64,000 nucleotides of DNA from Dipteris shenzhenensis (taxonomy: Eukaryota; Polypodiophyta; Polypodiopsida; Gleicheniales): NCBI GenBank assembly GCA_047967505.1, contig CM106541.1. One strand, given 5' to 3'. Below, piece after piece: positions 44,901-59,606 of the stretch. Made by a program: the position numbers and the translations under genes. The notes beneath the pieces are model-generated. The model saw only the letters and a program-made list of their open reading frames with translations. It searched no databases and was not told the DNA's origin. Each line of letters begins with the position of its first letter. Position 1 is the stretch's first letter.

Positions 44901-47900
44901 CTGCAATCAAAACTCAAATCATTTTCCATGTACAAGGCCCTGCTCAATGCATCCAAATTGTGAATACACAATGTCTACAATGACAAAATGTTTGACGACT
45001 AATGTCCTCAGACCAAAGCTGAGGTAGTAAAAAAGACTACCAATCACGTCATTTCCTGTCAGGACAAATGCCCCCCCCCCCCCCAACAACCTTCATATAA
45101 TTTATTCACATTTATATGGTCCATTTGTGCTCTACTAAAGAGCCTCTCAAAACCAAGCAGAGACAATCCATAATTCAAAACCATTAAAAACAAGACTATA
45201 GATCAATATTGTGACGGGGAAGGATGCTCAAAGAGCACGGGAACATCTAAGAAATAGAGGGCCTATGTGATGCATTATGCCGAATAATATAGCAAGACAA
45301 ACAAAACATTTACACCCAAGATCAAAAAGGCAGTCTCAGACATGCCATGTATGGGTATGATGTCTTGTTCACATCAAACATTAGAAAGGTGTTGCAGGTA
45401 TCCAAAGTTATAATAGATTACCACAGGAGAATCAAGACTCAATAACTTGGCCCAGGTAAGGTCTGACTTTTTATAAAGCAGAACCCCAAAAAAGGTATCA
45501 TGGTATATGAAACGAGTTTCACTGCAACACACGCAGGGACTGCCAAAAACACACCCAAGCCCTGGAAACACGTTTCTGTATATTATTGTCTCTTGCCTCT
45601 TCCATCACTTTAAGAAGACAATATGTCTTGTTTTAAGAGGCAAGGCAATAGGTGAATTTTGATCTTTAAACATTCAGACAATCACAATCACTACAGAGGC
45701 CACACTTTAGTGGAGTGCCTACCTTCAGCACACTCTGCTTTTTTTTTTTTTTTGGGTGAAAATATTGTTGCTTTTAAATTACTAGATGAGCATCCCAAAG
45801 CACGATATGCTCAAAATACATCAAGCAAAGATGTCAAAGTTGTATGGATCACACTAATAAGCACAGGCTTAGCACCCGGATCCATCACCCACCAAGAAGA
45901 ACGATGAATATGAAGAAATGTACAGGGTAAAATGCAGATGGCATTTCATTTTACTGTCATGATCAAAATGAAGAGAGAATAAACAGTGTAAACTCATACA
46001 GGTTAACGAAATGATTAGACTTGGTAGAGGTTCCCATCATAGTATCATAGAAATGGCTACCTTTTTCTTCTCCTGCCTTCGATATACCACTAATGCTCTG
46101 GCATGCTATCTGCATGTTTGTTGGATACCTCTTTTCATTCCATAAATTCTTTTGATCTTCCATGTCTGTCCTCCTGCACAAGAATCTGTCAGGATTGAAA
46201 TCCTCAGCATCTTGTCCCCAACTGCACTTCTCCATTTGAATCAATTGAACAGGTATAGCAAGAACTGCCCCAGCTGGCAAAATCAACCCCTGACCCAGTC
46301 TCATATCTGTACAAGAAAAATATGCCATCATCATTTCCTTGCTAGCAAGTAGATGGGATCAATTTGGGGCTGAATATCCCACATACATACACATGCACAC
46401 ATACACCTTCATTGTGCTATCTTTGTTTCCTCTTTAGCGTGGAGACCAAGATCTCAGCCTTGCATAGGAAGTATTGAGTTGCACTCTCTGATTGAATTAA
46501 TGATGTATAGAACCTCAATCAAATTAATGATGTACAAAACCTCAAGGAGTGACATTGACCATTTCTAAAACCACCAGTTCTCAGGACACTTGAAATCAAG
46601 ATGCACCTTAAGGAAATTACCCGTCGCTAGATAGCCAAGTGCCACAAAAGTACACGTTCCAATACAAAAGGCAGGACATCTTCCTCATAGTGGGTAAATA
46701 ATGTCATAAAAACAGAAAGTATGGCCTCCATCTTCTACCACGCAAAGTCAAAATCACACCAAACTTCTTTATTCTCATCTCAGCATTAATTCCTTAGCTC
46801 ACAAGAAGGTGGATTCGATTAGGGCCCATACGCGTAAACACATGCACCCATCTATCTTCCCTCCTCCCAGCTCCTAAAAGCATGAGAAGAGCATACAAAG
46901 GCCTTTGCAATATTTAATGAGATTATTGCAGTGAAAAGAATTAAGCAAACTGACATAAACCGATTTTTAATACAAATATTTGTCAGGCCCCAACAAAAAC
47001 ATGCTTAAGATACTCATGTTTATTCATGACCAGGAAGAAGTCATTATTCCAAGAAAATACAATATGCAGCGAGTAGCCTCAAGTATAAAACAATCAAACA
47101 TCACACTAAACATGTGTCTATTTCATCGTTCAGCACTAGTTCTTTCAATTCTAAGGTAGAATAAAATGCAACCACCTGCAATGGTTTGTGTGCTGATTAT
47201 AGACAAAGTTTGGATTAAGTGCATAAGCATACAGTATCCTACAGATAGGCAACAACAATGACAACTCTTCATGTAGCCTAGGGCCAATAGCTAAATAACC
47301 TCATTTTTTGATGTAAAATGCATGTATGAAATAATAGTGAAAGAATCCGATGGGGCCTTGAGGATGGACATCATGTGAACTACAAGACATCCTCAAAACC
47401 CAACAATGGGTGTATACATAGCATAAACAATTTTTTTCATGCAAGCCCATATATCCAAACACCACATACATGAGCATCCACCGGTACAAAGGTTATCATG
47501 TATATACCTAGATGAATCCAGGAACATTCCCAAACTCATCCTCTAAAAACACAGCATAGTGCAGTTTCAATCTCATGAGAGTCACTCACAAGGTTGAAAA
47601 CCATAAACTCCATCATGCATAGCAGGGACTAGCTACTATGACATCCCCACTGACGTCATCAGCGCCCAACAGTGGGTGTAGACCATAGTATAAAAATATG
47701 CTCTCACACATACAAATCCACACACCCACACATACTTGAGCATCCATTTATACAAAGTCTTCGTACTGAGTTTCTGTCAGCACTCCGGAGGTGAAGGGCA
47801 GACTCAGCCATGATGAAGGCTAGCACTAAAGGAGAAGGCTAATCAAAAGGTAGTCCAAAATCTCTTCATTCAAGCTACAACTGCTTGTGAAGTCTAAACA

Positions 47901-49869
47901 TTTTCATTTTAGTCTCTCCTCAACGAGCATCTAAATCTAAATCTAGCTGATAGGGCAACGCACCATTTAAGATAGAAAGAATTATCACAATACCAGCAGG
48001 CCGCAACTTGGACGAAAACTTCACAAAGGTTATCATGTAGACTTTCTGCAAGAACTTCAGACACTGTTTCTTCTGAATATGACATGTATTACTAAAATGG
48101 TTGAGTCCTTACTTGTAGATTATTTAGATAGGTTTTTCAAGATACAGCAAGCCCTACAAAGTCCCCATTTAAGCTCCTTATTTGATCTTTGTATTTTCTT
48201 GTTAAAGTTTTGAGCAATATATACTTTCATAAGTGAGGAATATATCCAATCTTACAAATTAATTTTTGTAATCAAATGAGGGAAAGAAGGGAAGACGGGA
48301 GTTTGTAAGAGACATCAAACATTTTTTGTAAAGCGACCGAAAGAACAAAGGAGAGGGAGAGACTGTCACATGCACCCCTATGCTTGGGTGCAAGGTGACA
48401 CACTGGCTACATCGACAAGTGCATTATAGTTCCCAGAGAGGAGATTTTGTCGTATGCTGTGACCCCGTTGTGAGCCCTTGTCCAGGGATAGTCAGGCACA
48501 AGCTACGTAGGTCAGTCTCTCAGCCTTAGGTCAAGTCCGTAAGTCAGTTCTTGTTCACTAGTACCCACTGGAGAACAGTAGCTTAAGTGTTTCCATATTA
48601 TAGTTTAGGTCTTAGCCTAGGTTAGGAGTCCCTTTAGGGTCCCCAAAGGCTGGATAGGTAAGCAGGGAAGGCAGCCTGCAAAGGCTGCCCAAAAACTCCC
48701 CTGGCAAATGAGCCAGGGAGGGCTTTTTATAGGCTGGTTGTAGGTCAACCAGTATGTAAAACAGACCGACTCAGTCGGCTGTTTACAGACTGGGTTGGCT
48801 CAGTCCAGCCCTATAAAAGGGCCCCTTGGCTGCCCTGTTTTCTCATTCAGTTTGCTCCTGCCTTCAGTTCTCCTACAGCTCCACTTCAGCCTCCTGTGCA
48901 GCCCCTGAGATCCTCAGATCTGACCCTGCTCTAGCCTCAGTCCCTTTGGCCATCAGTTCAGCCTGATCTGAAGGTGACCACGCAGCACAACAGTCGGAGT
49001 TTTGGACCAGCAAACGGAGAGAGGTTTGGACACTGTTTCCTCAGCTTTCTCAGCTCTCTTTTACAGTTTACACAGCTCACTCTCAGCTCTATATTTCAGT
49101 TCATCTCTCAGTTCTCTCATAGGATCTATCACTCCTAGTTTTCACTCTCACTCACGCAGTAACCCTGCATTCCGGTAGACAGCACAAGCCTCTTCCTTGC
49201 CTTGCAGAAGCGTCCTACATCATCACTGTGGACAACATCAAGGTCTCGGTATTGGTCGGCGTTGCCTCTCACGTCCTTGGGTCTGCTATACGTGTGCACA
49301 GTGAGCTCTTCAGAAGCGCGTTCCGTGCTCTCTCGAAGAGTGTTCTTTGTATTTCTCAGTTCTCCAAGTATAAAGCAAATTCTCCCCTAATTGGGGGAGG
49401 GGGCCCTCAGTGGGTACAAGGACCCAATTGGTTGTCGACTCTACTCTCTCTCTACCCTCATCTCCTTTCTCTCTCTCTATGGTAAACAACGCTCATTCCT
49501 CGCTAAAGGTTTAAAGAACCGTTGCATGTTACAGAGACAAGGGAAGAAGGGAGTTTGCAAGAGATATCAAACAAAACTAAGAGTACAAGAGAAAACAACC
49601 TGTGCTTACTAAGCTATCAAATCGCAACCCAGACAACAAGAAAAGAAAAAAAGAAGAAAAAGAAATGTGAGAGAAAGAAAGAAAACACATCTAAAGAAGG
49701 TCAAAAAAGCCTATAAAACCAAGAAGAACTGAAATCAAACTAAGAGTACACCCCCCATGGGGAAAATAGAGGTGTCTATCACATCCCCCAATGAGCTACT
49801 GCAAAAAAAAGAAGAACAAAACTCCGTTGTCGTTAGTGATCCCACCATGTCATGTCATGTGTTCCGTAT

Positions 49870-49925
<56 letters not shown>

Positions 49926-51549
49926 AAACGAAACACCAAAACTAAGACAAGGGAGCAAAATATAAACTTATGCAAATACAAGAAAATAAATGAAACACAA
50001 ATGCAGAAATAAAGAAAACATTTTTGAATTTATTTTTAAAATAATGATAATAAATAAATAAGGGGATTGAGAATTTACAAAACAAACTATACTCAGATCC
50101 ATATGACCTCCAAAAATAGTAGAAACCTAAGAGCTATACCAAAGATGAGTTTTGAAGCTTCCCACTTTTGATTCTAATTCTAAGCTCAAGAATCCTTAAC
50201 ATGCCAAAGCTCAAATTCAAAAGATAAAACGACTATAACGTAGAATAGAGTGAGGTTTCTTCATTACTTTTCTCATATTCTAGGCCTTCTTTTTCATGAA
50301 AATTAGTATTATTATAGCCCTTTTGGAGAAGTGAGATGATAAAATTACTAAAAGATATAAAAGCACTCATACTTGTGTAAAGATGAGAGAACCTATAGAA
50401 TTGGGAAGTAATCACACCATATTTAGCCATATCAAAGATAGTTCAGTTGATGTGAGGCACTATGATAGCATACTCATCGATGTCAACTTTTGAACCTAAA
50501 AGACGATTGAGTAATACTAAGATCTAAGAAACTACAATAGCTCCCACGAGCTTGTATAGGTAAGTTCACGAAAAGAAAATGATAAATTCCTCCATTAAAA
50601 GAATTTGGATCTTTGTACATAAAATCTTTAAAGTTTGGAACATCTCATACAAATTTCTATGAACCTCCTAACCTAAAAGAGATCAATTGTTGCATATTCA
50701 TAAAATCTTTAAAGTTTGGAACATCTCAGACAAATTTCTATGAACCTCTTAATCTAAAAGAGATCAATTGTTGCATAAACTCATCTTCGTACGTAAACAT
50801 ATAAGAAAACAGCACTATTAGTGCCTGTGGGAATACCGATGCTTTGTTGGAATAAAAAGTCCCCTAGAGTTACAAACAAATTATCTAGAATAAATCTACG
50901 ACTGTTGTGCACCTCTTCATTGTCAAATCAAGGCCTCGAGTTTTTTATTACAACAAACAAGAATCAGAATGCTCAACTCGTAAAACTTTGCAACTATTTC
51001 TTTGAATCCTATGATTGAAGACTAATGAAACACGCTTTCCTATTTGTGAAATTTTAAACAATCACCGAAAACGGTGTAAACCAAAGAAAAAATGGCATTC
51101 AAACACACACACACACACACACTTTTTTTTTGTGAAATCCATGTATTTTTATATTACAAAAGACTGTCCCCGAAATGGAGAACAGCAAATATAAGACAAC
51201 TAAGCCCACCAGATCCTAGACACTCATCACGACTAGATTACCAGTGTATTCTCAATATCTTCAATGTTTCCGGCATTGCATCATTAAACCTTAGACACTT
51301 CAATTGTTTCATTTATGTCATTAATCCTTAGCACTTCAATTGTTTCATCATTACACCTTAGACACTTCAATTGTTTCCGGGCGACTTCGCCATCTCCAAC
51401 AAAGGGAGCAGGATGCGCTGTAGCAGGTTTACTCGAGGCAAATGAAGGGGTTGTATTAGTAACCTCTAGTTCCCCTACATGAGGTGTACTCCATAATGTA
51501 TGAAAATTTGGTCGCATAGGCCTTTTTGGTCTTTCGCAGATGATAGTAA

Positions 51550-51628
<79 letters not shown>

Positions 51629-52694
51629 AATTGGACCTCCTCCAGCTCCATACATCTACGGCTTGGGGGGGAGAGGAGTTCCCCACCAAGGTCCAGTTCT
51701 AACATGACCACTTCCTGAGGGTCTCAAAGCACGGTCTTGTCATTAGACTTCAGTATCTCGAGGAGAGGAGAGTCTCACATGCACTGAGGGTTCGCCCTCG
51801 GTCAGCTGCGAGTCATATCACATAAGTTGCGGATTGAGGCAAGGAGAGCTGCAGGCATACCCAGAGAGCATAGGACTTGCACACTATGCCAAATGGAGGA
51901 GATCGAGACAGAGGAGCACTTTCTATGTGTCTGCCCAGTCTATAATGAGATACGAGGACGATACCGCTGCCTCTTTTAGGAGAGGCACGGCTTTGGTCCA
52001 CTTATACGGTTGATCCATTTTCACAATCGGGTCTGGTTGGGCTCTACGTAATTGAGATGCGTCGACGGAGAGAGACATTGATGCGACAGATCAAAGAGTA
52101 GCAGAGACTAATGCCACAGGTCACCGATATCGACAGGTCACAGACTTTTATGCATCTGAGTTAGCTGCCGGTGAGGCTGAGGGAGAGAAGCTTAAGGAGA
52201 TGAGAGCATCATGGATTAGCAGTAGGAGAGTCCACCACGATGCTGCCAGACAAGCGAGGCACACTCCACGTGCGACACAAATAGAGACCAAAGCATGCAC
52301 GGTCGAGGTTCGGTCTAACTCAGCTCTTCTTAGAGGCGACCACCAAAGGCAAGGCATCACCCTTGACGTAGCCCACCGGATCCAAAGATTGAGGAGACCA
52401 CGCCACGAGACAGCTCGACAGACACAGATACAAGAGCTCCTCACATCTCATCAGAGAGCCACTAGGTTACCTGGATATACGGAACCTGAGCATGTACTAG
52501 GAGTGCTAGCTCTAAGCACCTGACACCCCTCTATTATTTGGCTTCCGCTACTCTAGCATTTCGACACTTGATTCATTAGTTGTAGCACTTTAGCTTTTAG
52601 CTTAGTGAACCCTCTGCTTCAGCCCTCAATGGCTTGTATGAGTTACCTTTTGGCGTGTACTGTCTCATAGGCCCACGAGGCCTCTCATAAACGT

Positions 52695-52743
<49 letters not shown>

Positions 52744-55650
52744 TCAAGCTCATCAAGCTCCATCTATGAGAAGAGCTCCTCCATATTCATGCTCCCTTTG
52801 GTGACTTCAAGCTCATCAAGCTCCATCTATGAGAAGAGCTCCTCCATCTCTGCCCCTGGCACTCGACTGGTCCTCAAATCCCAATGTTAGGCAGCATCTT
52901 CACAACGTCTGGAACACTATGCTACACTCTTCAGTGTCTCTCATAAACACTGTCACACTTGTGTCTGCAAACTCTCTCTAGCTGAGAAATGGAGTCTTCA
53001 CTAAGAAAAGCTTGTCTCTCACTACATTGGATGATGTTGGGTCTGATTGATCCTCCTTAGCATGATCAGCCTTTTTATTCTTGTCTTCTTTACCAAATAT
53101 CCACGCTTGTCACAATAGATATCCTCCCAGTCAAAAGAGTCCCCACATCCTTCTTTTTCTACAGCTTCCCTTTTCCATTCTTGCTTTTGACCATGAAAGC
53201 CTTTTCGTTGCCATCATCACTTTCGTCGTGCAGCTTCATATGGGCTTCACTTTCCATATATCTAGACGAATCTAGGAACATGACCAAACTTATCCTCTAA
53301 AATCACAACACATAGTGCAGTTTCAATCTCATGATAGTCACTCGTAAGGTTGAAAACCATAAATTCGATCACGCATAGCAGGGACTAGCTACTATGACAT
53401 CCCCACTAACGTCATCAGTGCCCAACAGTGGGTGTAGACCATAGTATAAACATATGCTCTCACACATACAAATCCACACACCCACACATACTTGAGCATC
53501 CATTAATGCAAAGGTCTTTGTACTAAGTTTCTGTCAGCACGCTAGAGGTCAAGGGCAAACTCAGCCATGAAAAAGGCTAGCACTAAAGGAGAATATACCT
53601 TTGTAAGACTAGAATAAGTCCAATCATACAAATTTAGATTTTTTGTTATTCTAAAGACCAAAAATCTACACAGAAAATAAAAGGGAAAATGAAAGAGAAA
53701 AAAAAAGAGGTAAACAAAAGCTTTTATGAAAAACAAAAGGAAGACATACTTAGCAAGCAAAGCAACACTTATGTTGTCATCAGTGCCCAAGCATAAGCAG
53801 CTATACTGGGTTTCTAAAGCACTAAAGGAGAAGGCTAATCAAAAAGTAAGTCCAAAATCTCCTCATTCAAGCTACGACTGCTTGTGAAGACTATACATAG
53901 GATACTTGGTTCCGTGCTTCCCAAACTCACCGAAATTTAGGAGTGAATTGGATCCCATGGCAGATGACTTCACTTTGCACTCATTGCAAGCCTCTTCTCT
54001 AGGTCACTGCAAACCTTTTCAATTGAATCTGCATTTCTTTCTTACAGGGAAGACCTTGATCTGTAGTCATCTTCTTGAAGCAGATTCTTGAGCATGTGTC
54101 TTGGCTTTCCCACCAAGGATGTTCACCTTGGCTTTGACACCATGTTGGAAAACACACCTAAACTTGTCTAGAATATAGCAAAGCTAATGCCACATGTAGA
54201 TAAATGAATGTCCTTGCAGCCCGCACTTGAGAAAACAAGACATCTAAATGCAGGAGATATTTGCCAAAGTACAACAATCACATAACTCACTTTAGACTAT
54301 GCATTTAGAAGAGGAGCTAGATAGAGAACACTTTTAGAACTGGACAGAGAAAGAGTACACAAATCCACAACCTACTCATCACCAAAACTCACAAGAAGTG
54401 CCCCTCATGGGGGAAAAACACCCTTAGTCCCAACATCCTTAGGGTAATCAACCTACTTAACTTGCACTCCTTAAATGGACCCTTGAATTGGCCTTAGTAA
54501 CACAGTAATATATCGATTTCAAAGCGAAAATGAGAAACATACAAGGGAAGGCACAATCGGTAAATCTTCGTAGGAGCAAATAAGGAAGCAAAGACTTCCC
54601 CTTCTCTCCCAATGAAGAGAATAACAACAAATAAGGATGGCTTTCCAAAATTCCAAAGCTCAAAGCTTGCAAGCCAAATAGGAAACATAACAGCTGCAAA
54701 TGAAGAGGGCGGAATGAAAAGCTAGTTTTTTTTTTTTCCAAAGAAAATGAATAGTTAAGCTACAAATCTACAACATAGGTTTCAAAAGCCTCTTATCCAA
54801 AATGTTCAACTAAACCAAATAGATTTCAAATAAAATTATTTACCCATTTTTAATACACTTTCCAAATTGGAAGCTCGATCACTAAATCGCATTAACATTA
54901 AGGCCATAAGCCATGTTTCACCTTCTTAGAGAGCTAATCACAAGCACTATATCTACTATCTAGGTTATAAAGGTCTAGCACACACCAAGACGTTTCTCCA
55001 TCCATCTATCATGATCCTTATTCTCTTAAATTAACATGTAGCCTCACACATCCTTAAATGCATAGATCTTACCATTCAAATATCAATTATAAGATAGAAG
55101 GGTAAATATGGTATTTAAGAGCAGGGTTTTTTTCAAAAATGTGATTGACAGAGCATTTACGGAGGATTTAAAGCCCATTGGCAAGCGGTTACAGTGTGTA
55201 TATATATATATATAAATTGCCTCTCATCTTACAAAAATTATGAATCAGTTCATTCTATACTATTTGTGATAAAAGAAAGTGAGACAAGCCATTTGGCACA
55301 TAATTATATACCAATCAAAAGTAAGCACATGTAAAAGACAGCAAATGTTCATACATGAAAGTAACATCAAAAGAAGTATGTGGACTTGTGCTTGTCCATA
55401 TCGATATATCAACCACACTTCAACAAAGCATAAAAGTGTGCCAATACCATGAAGGGGAGAGCAACGTTGCAGCAACGGCCCAGAGGGCAAAAGGCGAGCA
55501 GACTCATGCAATGTTGCCATTAGATAATGGAGTCTTTTAACATCATCCAGCATAGGAGGCGATTTTTTACCGCATACATTATCAATTTCTGCATGAATCT
55601 GAGAAAAAGATGGTGTTATTAACTCGAAACCTCATAACACGCCCCCCTGA

Positions 55651-55683
<33 letters not shown>

Positions 55684-58600
55684 CAAAACACAAGCCTACC
55701 ATGGTGATCCAAATGACTTTTAAGAGGTAAGGAACAGGGAAGGCAAAGCATTGAACATCAATATAACTAGCACAACTAGCCAATCTGTCACGCGCAAGAA
55801 ATAGCCAATTGGACACTCGTAACAAACTTTCTAAAATACAATTTGAAATTAAGGAGAGGAAAATTTAAGAGGCTTGGTGAGTGGTAACGAAATGACATTA
55901 GAGAAGAGGCAATAACTATTAAGTTCAAGGATAAAAATGCACGCTAGAACAATTTGACAAAGAGAACACTTCTACCACCTACATAAATGAGGAACTCACA
56001 CGTGCAAGTGAAACAAAAAAAGAATGCATCACAAAGATATGAAAGCTAGAGTGTGCAAGGGAAGTTAGCAATGTACAGAGATGTAAGTTTTCATCTAAGA
56101 AAAAAAGTGCCCCTCTCAATTCTGAGAAATAAGCCCCCTCTCAACAAATAGAGGTAAGCAGCTTGGGAGACCATGAAGACTCTATCAATGGCAAGCTGGA
56201 ATGGTAATGTGATGTTATGGTCCTCCCCAGGCAACCTTGCCAAAAGCTTCCAAGGGAAGGACATCATTTACACACTGAGACACCAGAGCCTCAAAAGAAG
56301 CCTCCCAGCTACACATGGGAATCTAAATATTATTGAGAGAAGAGCCACACTTCAAAATCAGTACTTTTCTAGTCACAATTATAGCTATAAATCACAGCTG
56401 TAGGTAAAGGCAAGCATGAATGGATGAATAGCCTGGCACTTGCCCAACCTCCCAACAACACTAATCCTTTGCCACTATAATATATCAAGTGAATGTTCAT
56501 TCAAGGGACCCCTAAATGTGGCATACGGCGCTAGCCAGGGGGGACCTTCAGCACCTATACTATATGAGGGCTCCTAATGCAACATCCCATCCTCTCACCA
56601 TGTATAGTGGAGAGCAAGATAGCAAGTTAGAAGAGGAACCCCAGTGCTAAAGAACATTCCCAACCACGGCACCAAGAGTCCTCATCTACAAGGCTCATCC
56701 CTCTCTCCAATCCTCAGGGATGTCTGCCTCAGTCTCTCTACCTGCCCTCAAGTCCCTCTCATCTGCACTAAAACACTCTCCCCTAGATGCCAAGTCATCT
56801 ACAATCCTGGATATAATTATAGTAGCCTTAGGCCAAAGACTCTGGACAAACTCATCCAATTTCTATGTTTCTCTAATCTCAGGCGTTAGACCGCTCTCAA
56901 ATACAGTGAAACTTATATTATGCATATGTGTGACAATGCATCAGCAACTTTATTATCCTCCCCTCTTAGGTACCAAATTCCTACATGAGTTCTATCCACC
57001 TAGCTTGGTGGGCACTCAAATCAGGCTGCTTATAAGAACATTTCAAACTATTATGATTGATATCCACCTGAAAGCTCAACAAATATAAGTAATGTCTCCA
57101 TGCTTTCAAAGCATGAATAATCGCATACAACTCTTATTCATGAGTTAGCCAATATTGCTGAGAGGGAGAAAGCTTCTTGCTTTCAAAGACAACAGTAATT
57201 CCCTCTTGCAATAACCACTACTATTGCATAACCGCTTGGATCAATTTCTTGGAAAAACAATTTATGAGGATCGACAATTTTCAATACTAGCCCTTGAGTC
57301 ATTGCTCTCTTTATTGTGCCAAAACTCTCTTATTGATTCTTTTCCAAAGTGTAACGTACTTTATCTAGGTCAACTCAATTAATGGTGAGACAATATCAAA
57401 ATATGCTCGAATACACTTCGTGTAAAACTGAACAAATCCCAAGGACTGCAACGTTGTGACATTCTTAGGCATCACTCACACTAAAATAGCAACCACCTTC
57501 TTCGGATCCTTTCCTACTGCATCAAGACTTATAATGAACGGTAGATATTATGACTTAACCATACACAATACAGTCTTCTTCTTGTTGACAAAGAGACTAG
57601 CTTGTCTCAAAGTAATGAATCCTTTTCTTAAGTGCATTTTACATGAAAAATCCAAACATGGTCACTCACTGATCTTCCAAATGAAAAGAAGCCTATTGTT
57701 TGCACTTGGGCATACAGAGTTAAAGTTCATCAAGATGGAAAAAATACAAAGTAAGCTTAATTGCCAAAGATTAGGAATACGAAACACATTATAAAGAAAC
57801 CAATACCCTAATTGCAAAGATGATAACAAAGCTGTTATTGCTTTAGCTTCTCACTTTGATTGGCCTTCCATCAAATGGATGTGAAAAATGCTTCTTGAAC
57901 GGTTATCAGATGAAAAATTCAAATGACACAAGCAGAAGGATATCTTATCAAAGGCCAAGAGAACAAAAGTTTGCAGATTACTCAAATCCATAAAGATATA
58001 CCTTCACGGTAAAAAAGTTTATAGTACAAAGGAAGGAAAGGAATTTGTAAGTGCCTTTAGACAAAATTATGAGTAAATGAGAAAAATAATAAACTTAGTA
58101 TGCAAAGCTACACTTGTGTTCTCATCAATACCCAAGCATAAGCTGCCATTGGGTTTTGAAAGATTCCAGAATCTCCTGGGTATAGAATTGAAACATATGG
58201 AATGGTAGGATACCTTATCACTTTCTCCACATGTGTTTTAAATTGTCAGATTTTGATCCATCACTCCACACGGAGAGACAACACAGGACATAGTGCTTCT
58301 TGTACTCTATATTGATGACTTAACCATCAGACATTCCAATGGCAAACTCATCACTTAGGTGAACAAAGTACTCAATCCTGAGTTTGATAAAGATATGAGA
58401 GATGTCCACTATTTTCTCACTATAGAAATCTGGAGAAATGAAAATAGCATCCTCAAAGAGTCTTCAAACAATTTCGGATGCACAATTGCGAAACTTACCA
58501 ACTCTCATGGAATCCAACAATAATTATCAACTTAAGACAAATCTCCTGATACAAATCCTCAACTGTAATACAGCCCATTGGTAGCTTGATCTACTTGACA

Positions 58601-59553
58601 ATCACCCAACCACACATTTCTTAATTGGGGTTTCAGCCAATTCATGCAAAATCCCAAAAGATTCATCTTTTGGTTATACTCAAATATCTCAATGGCACAT
58701 GGAATCTGAAATATGTCGAACTGTCCAAACCAATCTGAAATTAATGGATATACAAGTGCTGATTGGGCTGGTGTGTGGACAAGATGAACACAAGGACTTT
58801 CCTTCAGTCTGATTTTGTAGAGGCCTGTCAAACAAATGAACTCGCACCTAGATCTAATAACATGTGCACCACAGAAAGAGGATATAATGTAGTTGCACGA
58901 CTGCAAAAGCCTAAGAAAGCCTTTGAGTTCACATGGGGTGTGGTCTGGTGATAACGTCCACAAATGCTCATCATCTATGAGCTAAACAAAAAGAAGCTGT
59001 ACCAAAGATCTCATGAAATAGCAAGCTTTGACGAAGTTGATATTGTCCAAATTTGAATCACACGGCAGGAAATTTGTGTTTCTTAGACAAGCCAAGAAAT
59101 TGAAAGACACACAAAAGTATGAATGTCATACAACGAACTCAGTTGAAGCAGAAACAAATGGAGTTACAGAAAGTCAGCAAGCCAAGAAAGCATCACAATG
59201 GGCCACCTATGGTCAAAGCAATCATTAAGACTTCAAAGACTATAAAACTAAATCTGTCTTATCTAAAGACACATAGTCTAAAACTGGTGAGTTTCAGTCT
59301 GGCTGTGCTGTGACCCTATGTGAACGGTAAATGGTAGGAGTTGTTAGATCCTGAGAGTGGTGTGCTAGGACCTATAGTTCCCCATAAAAGTATGTTGATC
59401 TCGCAATGTATTTCTGGTTTGGTGTCATAGGTCCTTTTTTGCATTCTGCCTTAGTGAGCCCTTTGCTTCAGCCCTTTTTGGCTTGTATGAGTTACCTTCT
59501 GGCTCTGCATTTGTCTCATAGGCCCGTGAGGCCTCCCACAGATGTTAATACCT

Positions 59554-59606
<53 letters not shown>

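Larger units (their letters stand above)
46307..55447 (-). other. P450 intron 4 (9.1 kb), filled with repeats
   Basis: Contains the solo LTR 48364-49533, copies of repeat X (47508-47905, 53262-53900), a LINE 3' fragment (51809-52741), tandem repeats and microsatellites. Stretches 46360-47500 and 53900-55440 are AT-rich with no recognised gene. Confidence 0.8.

Noticed and set aside
50619-50775. CRISPR-like array
   Set aside because: Only two 78-bp units without spacers, in a plant genome; a plain tandem duplication.
51284-51711. Arg-Glu repeat protein frames
   Set aside because: They are translations of the (GA)n/(CT)n microsatellite.
58559-58963. 134-codon minus-strand frame in intron 3
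   Set aside because: It is opposite to a recognisable plus-strand copia RNase H region, so it is a shadow.
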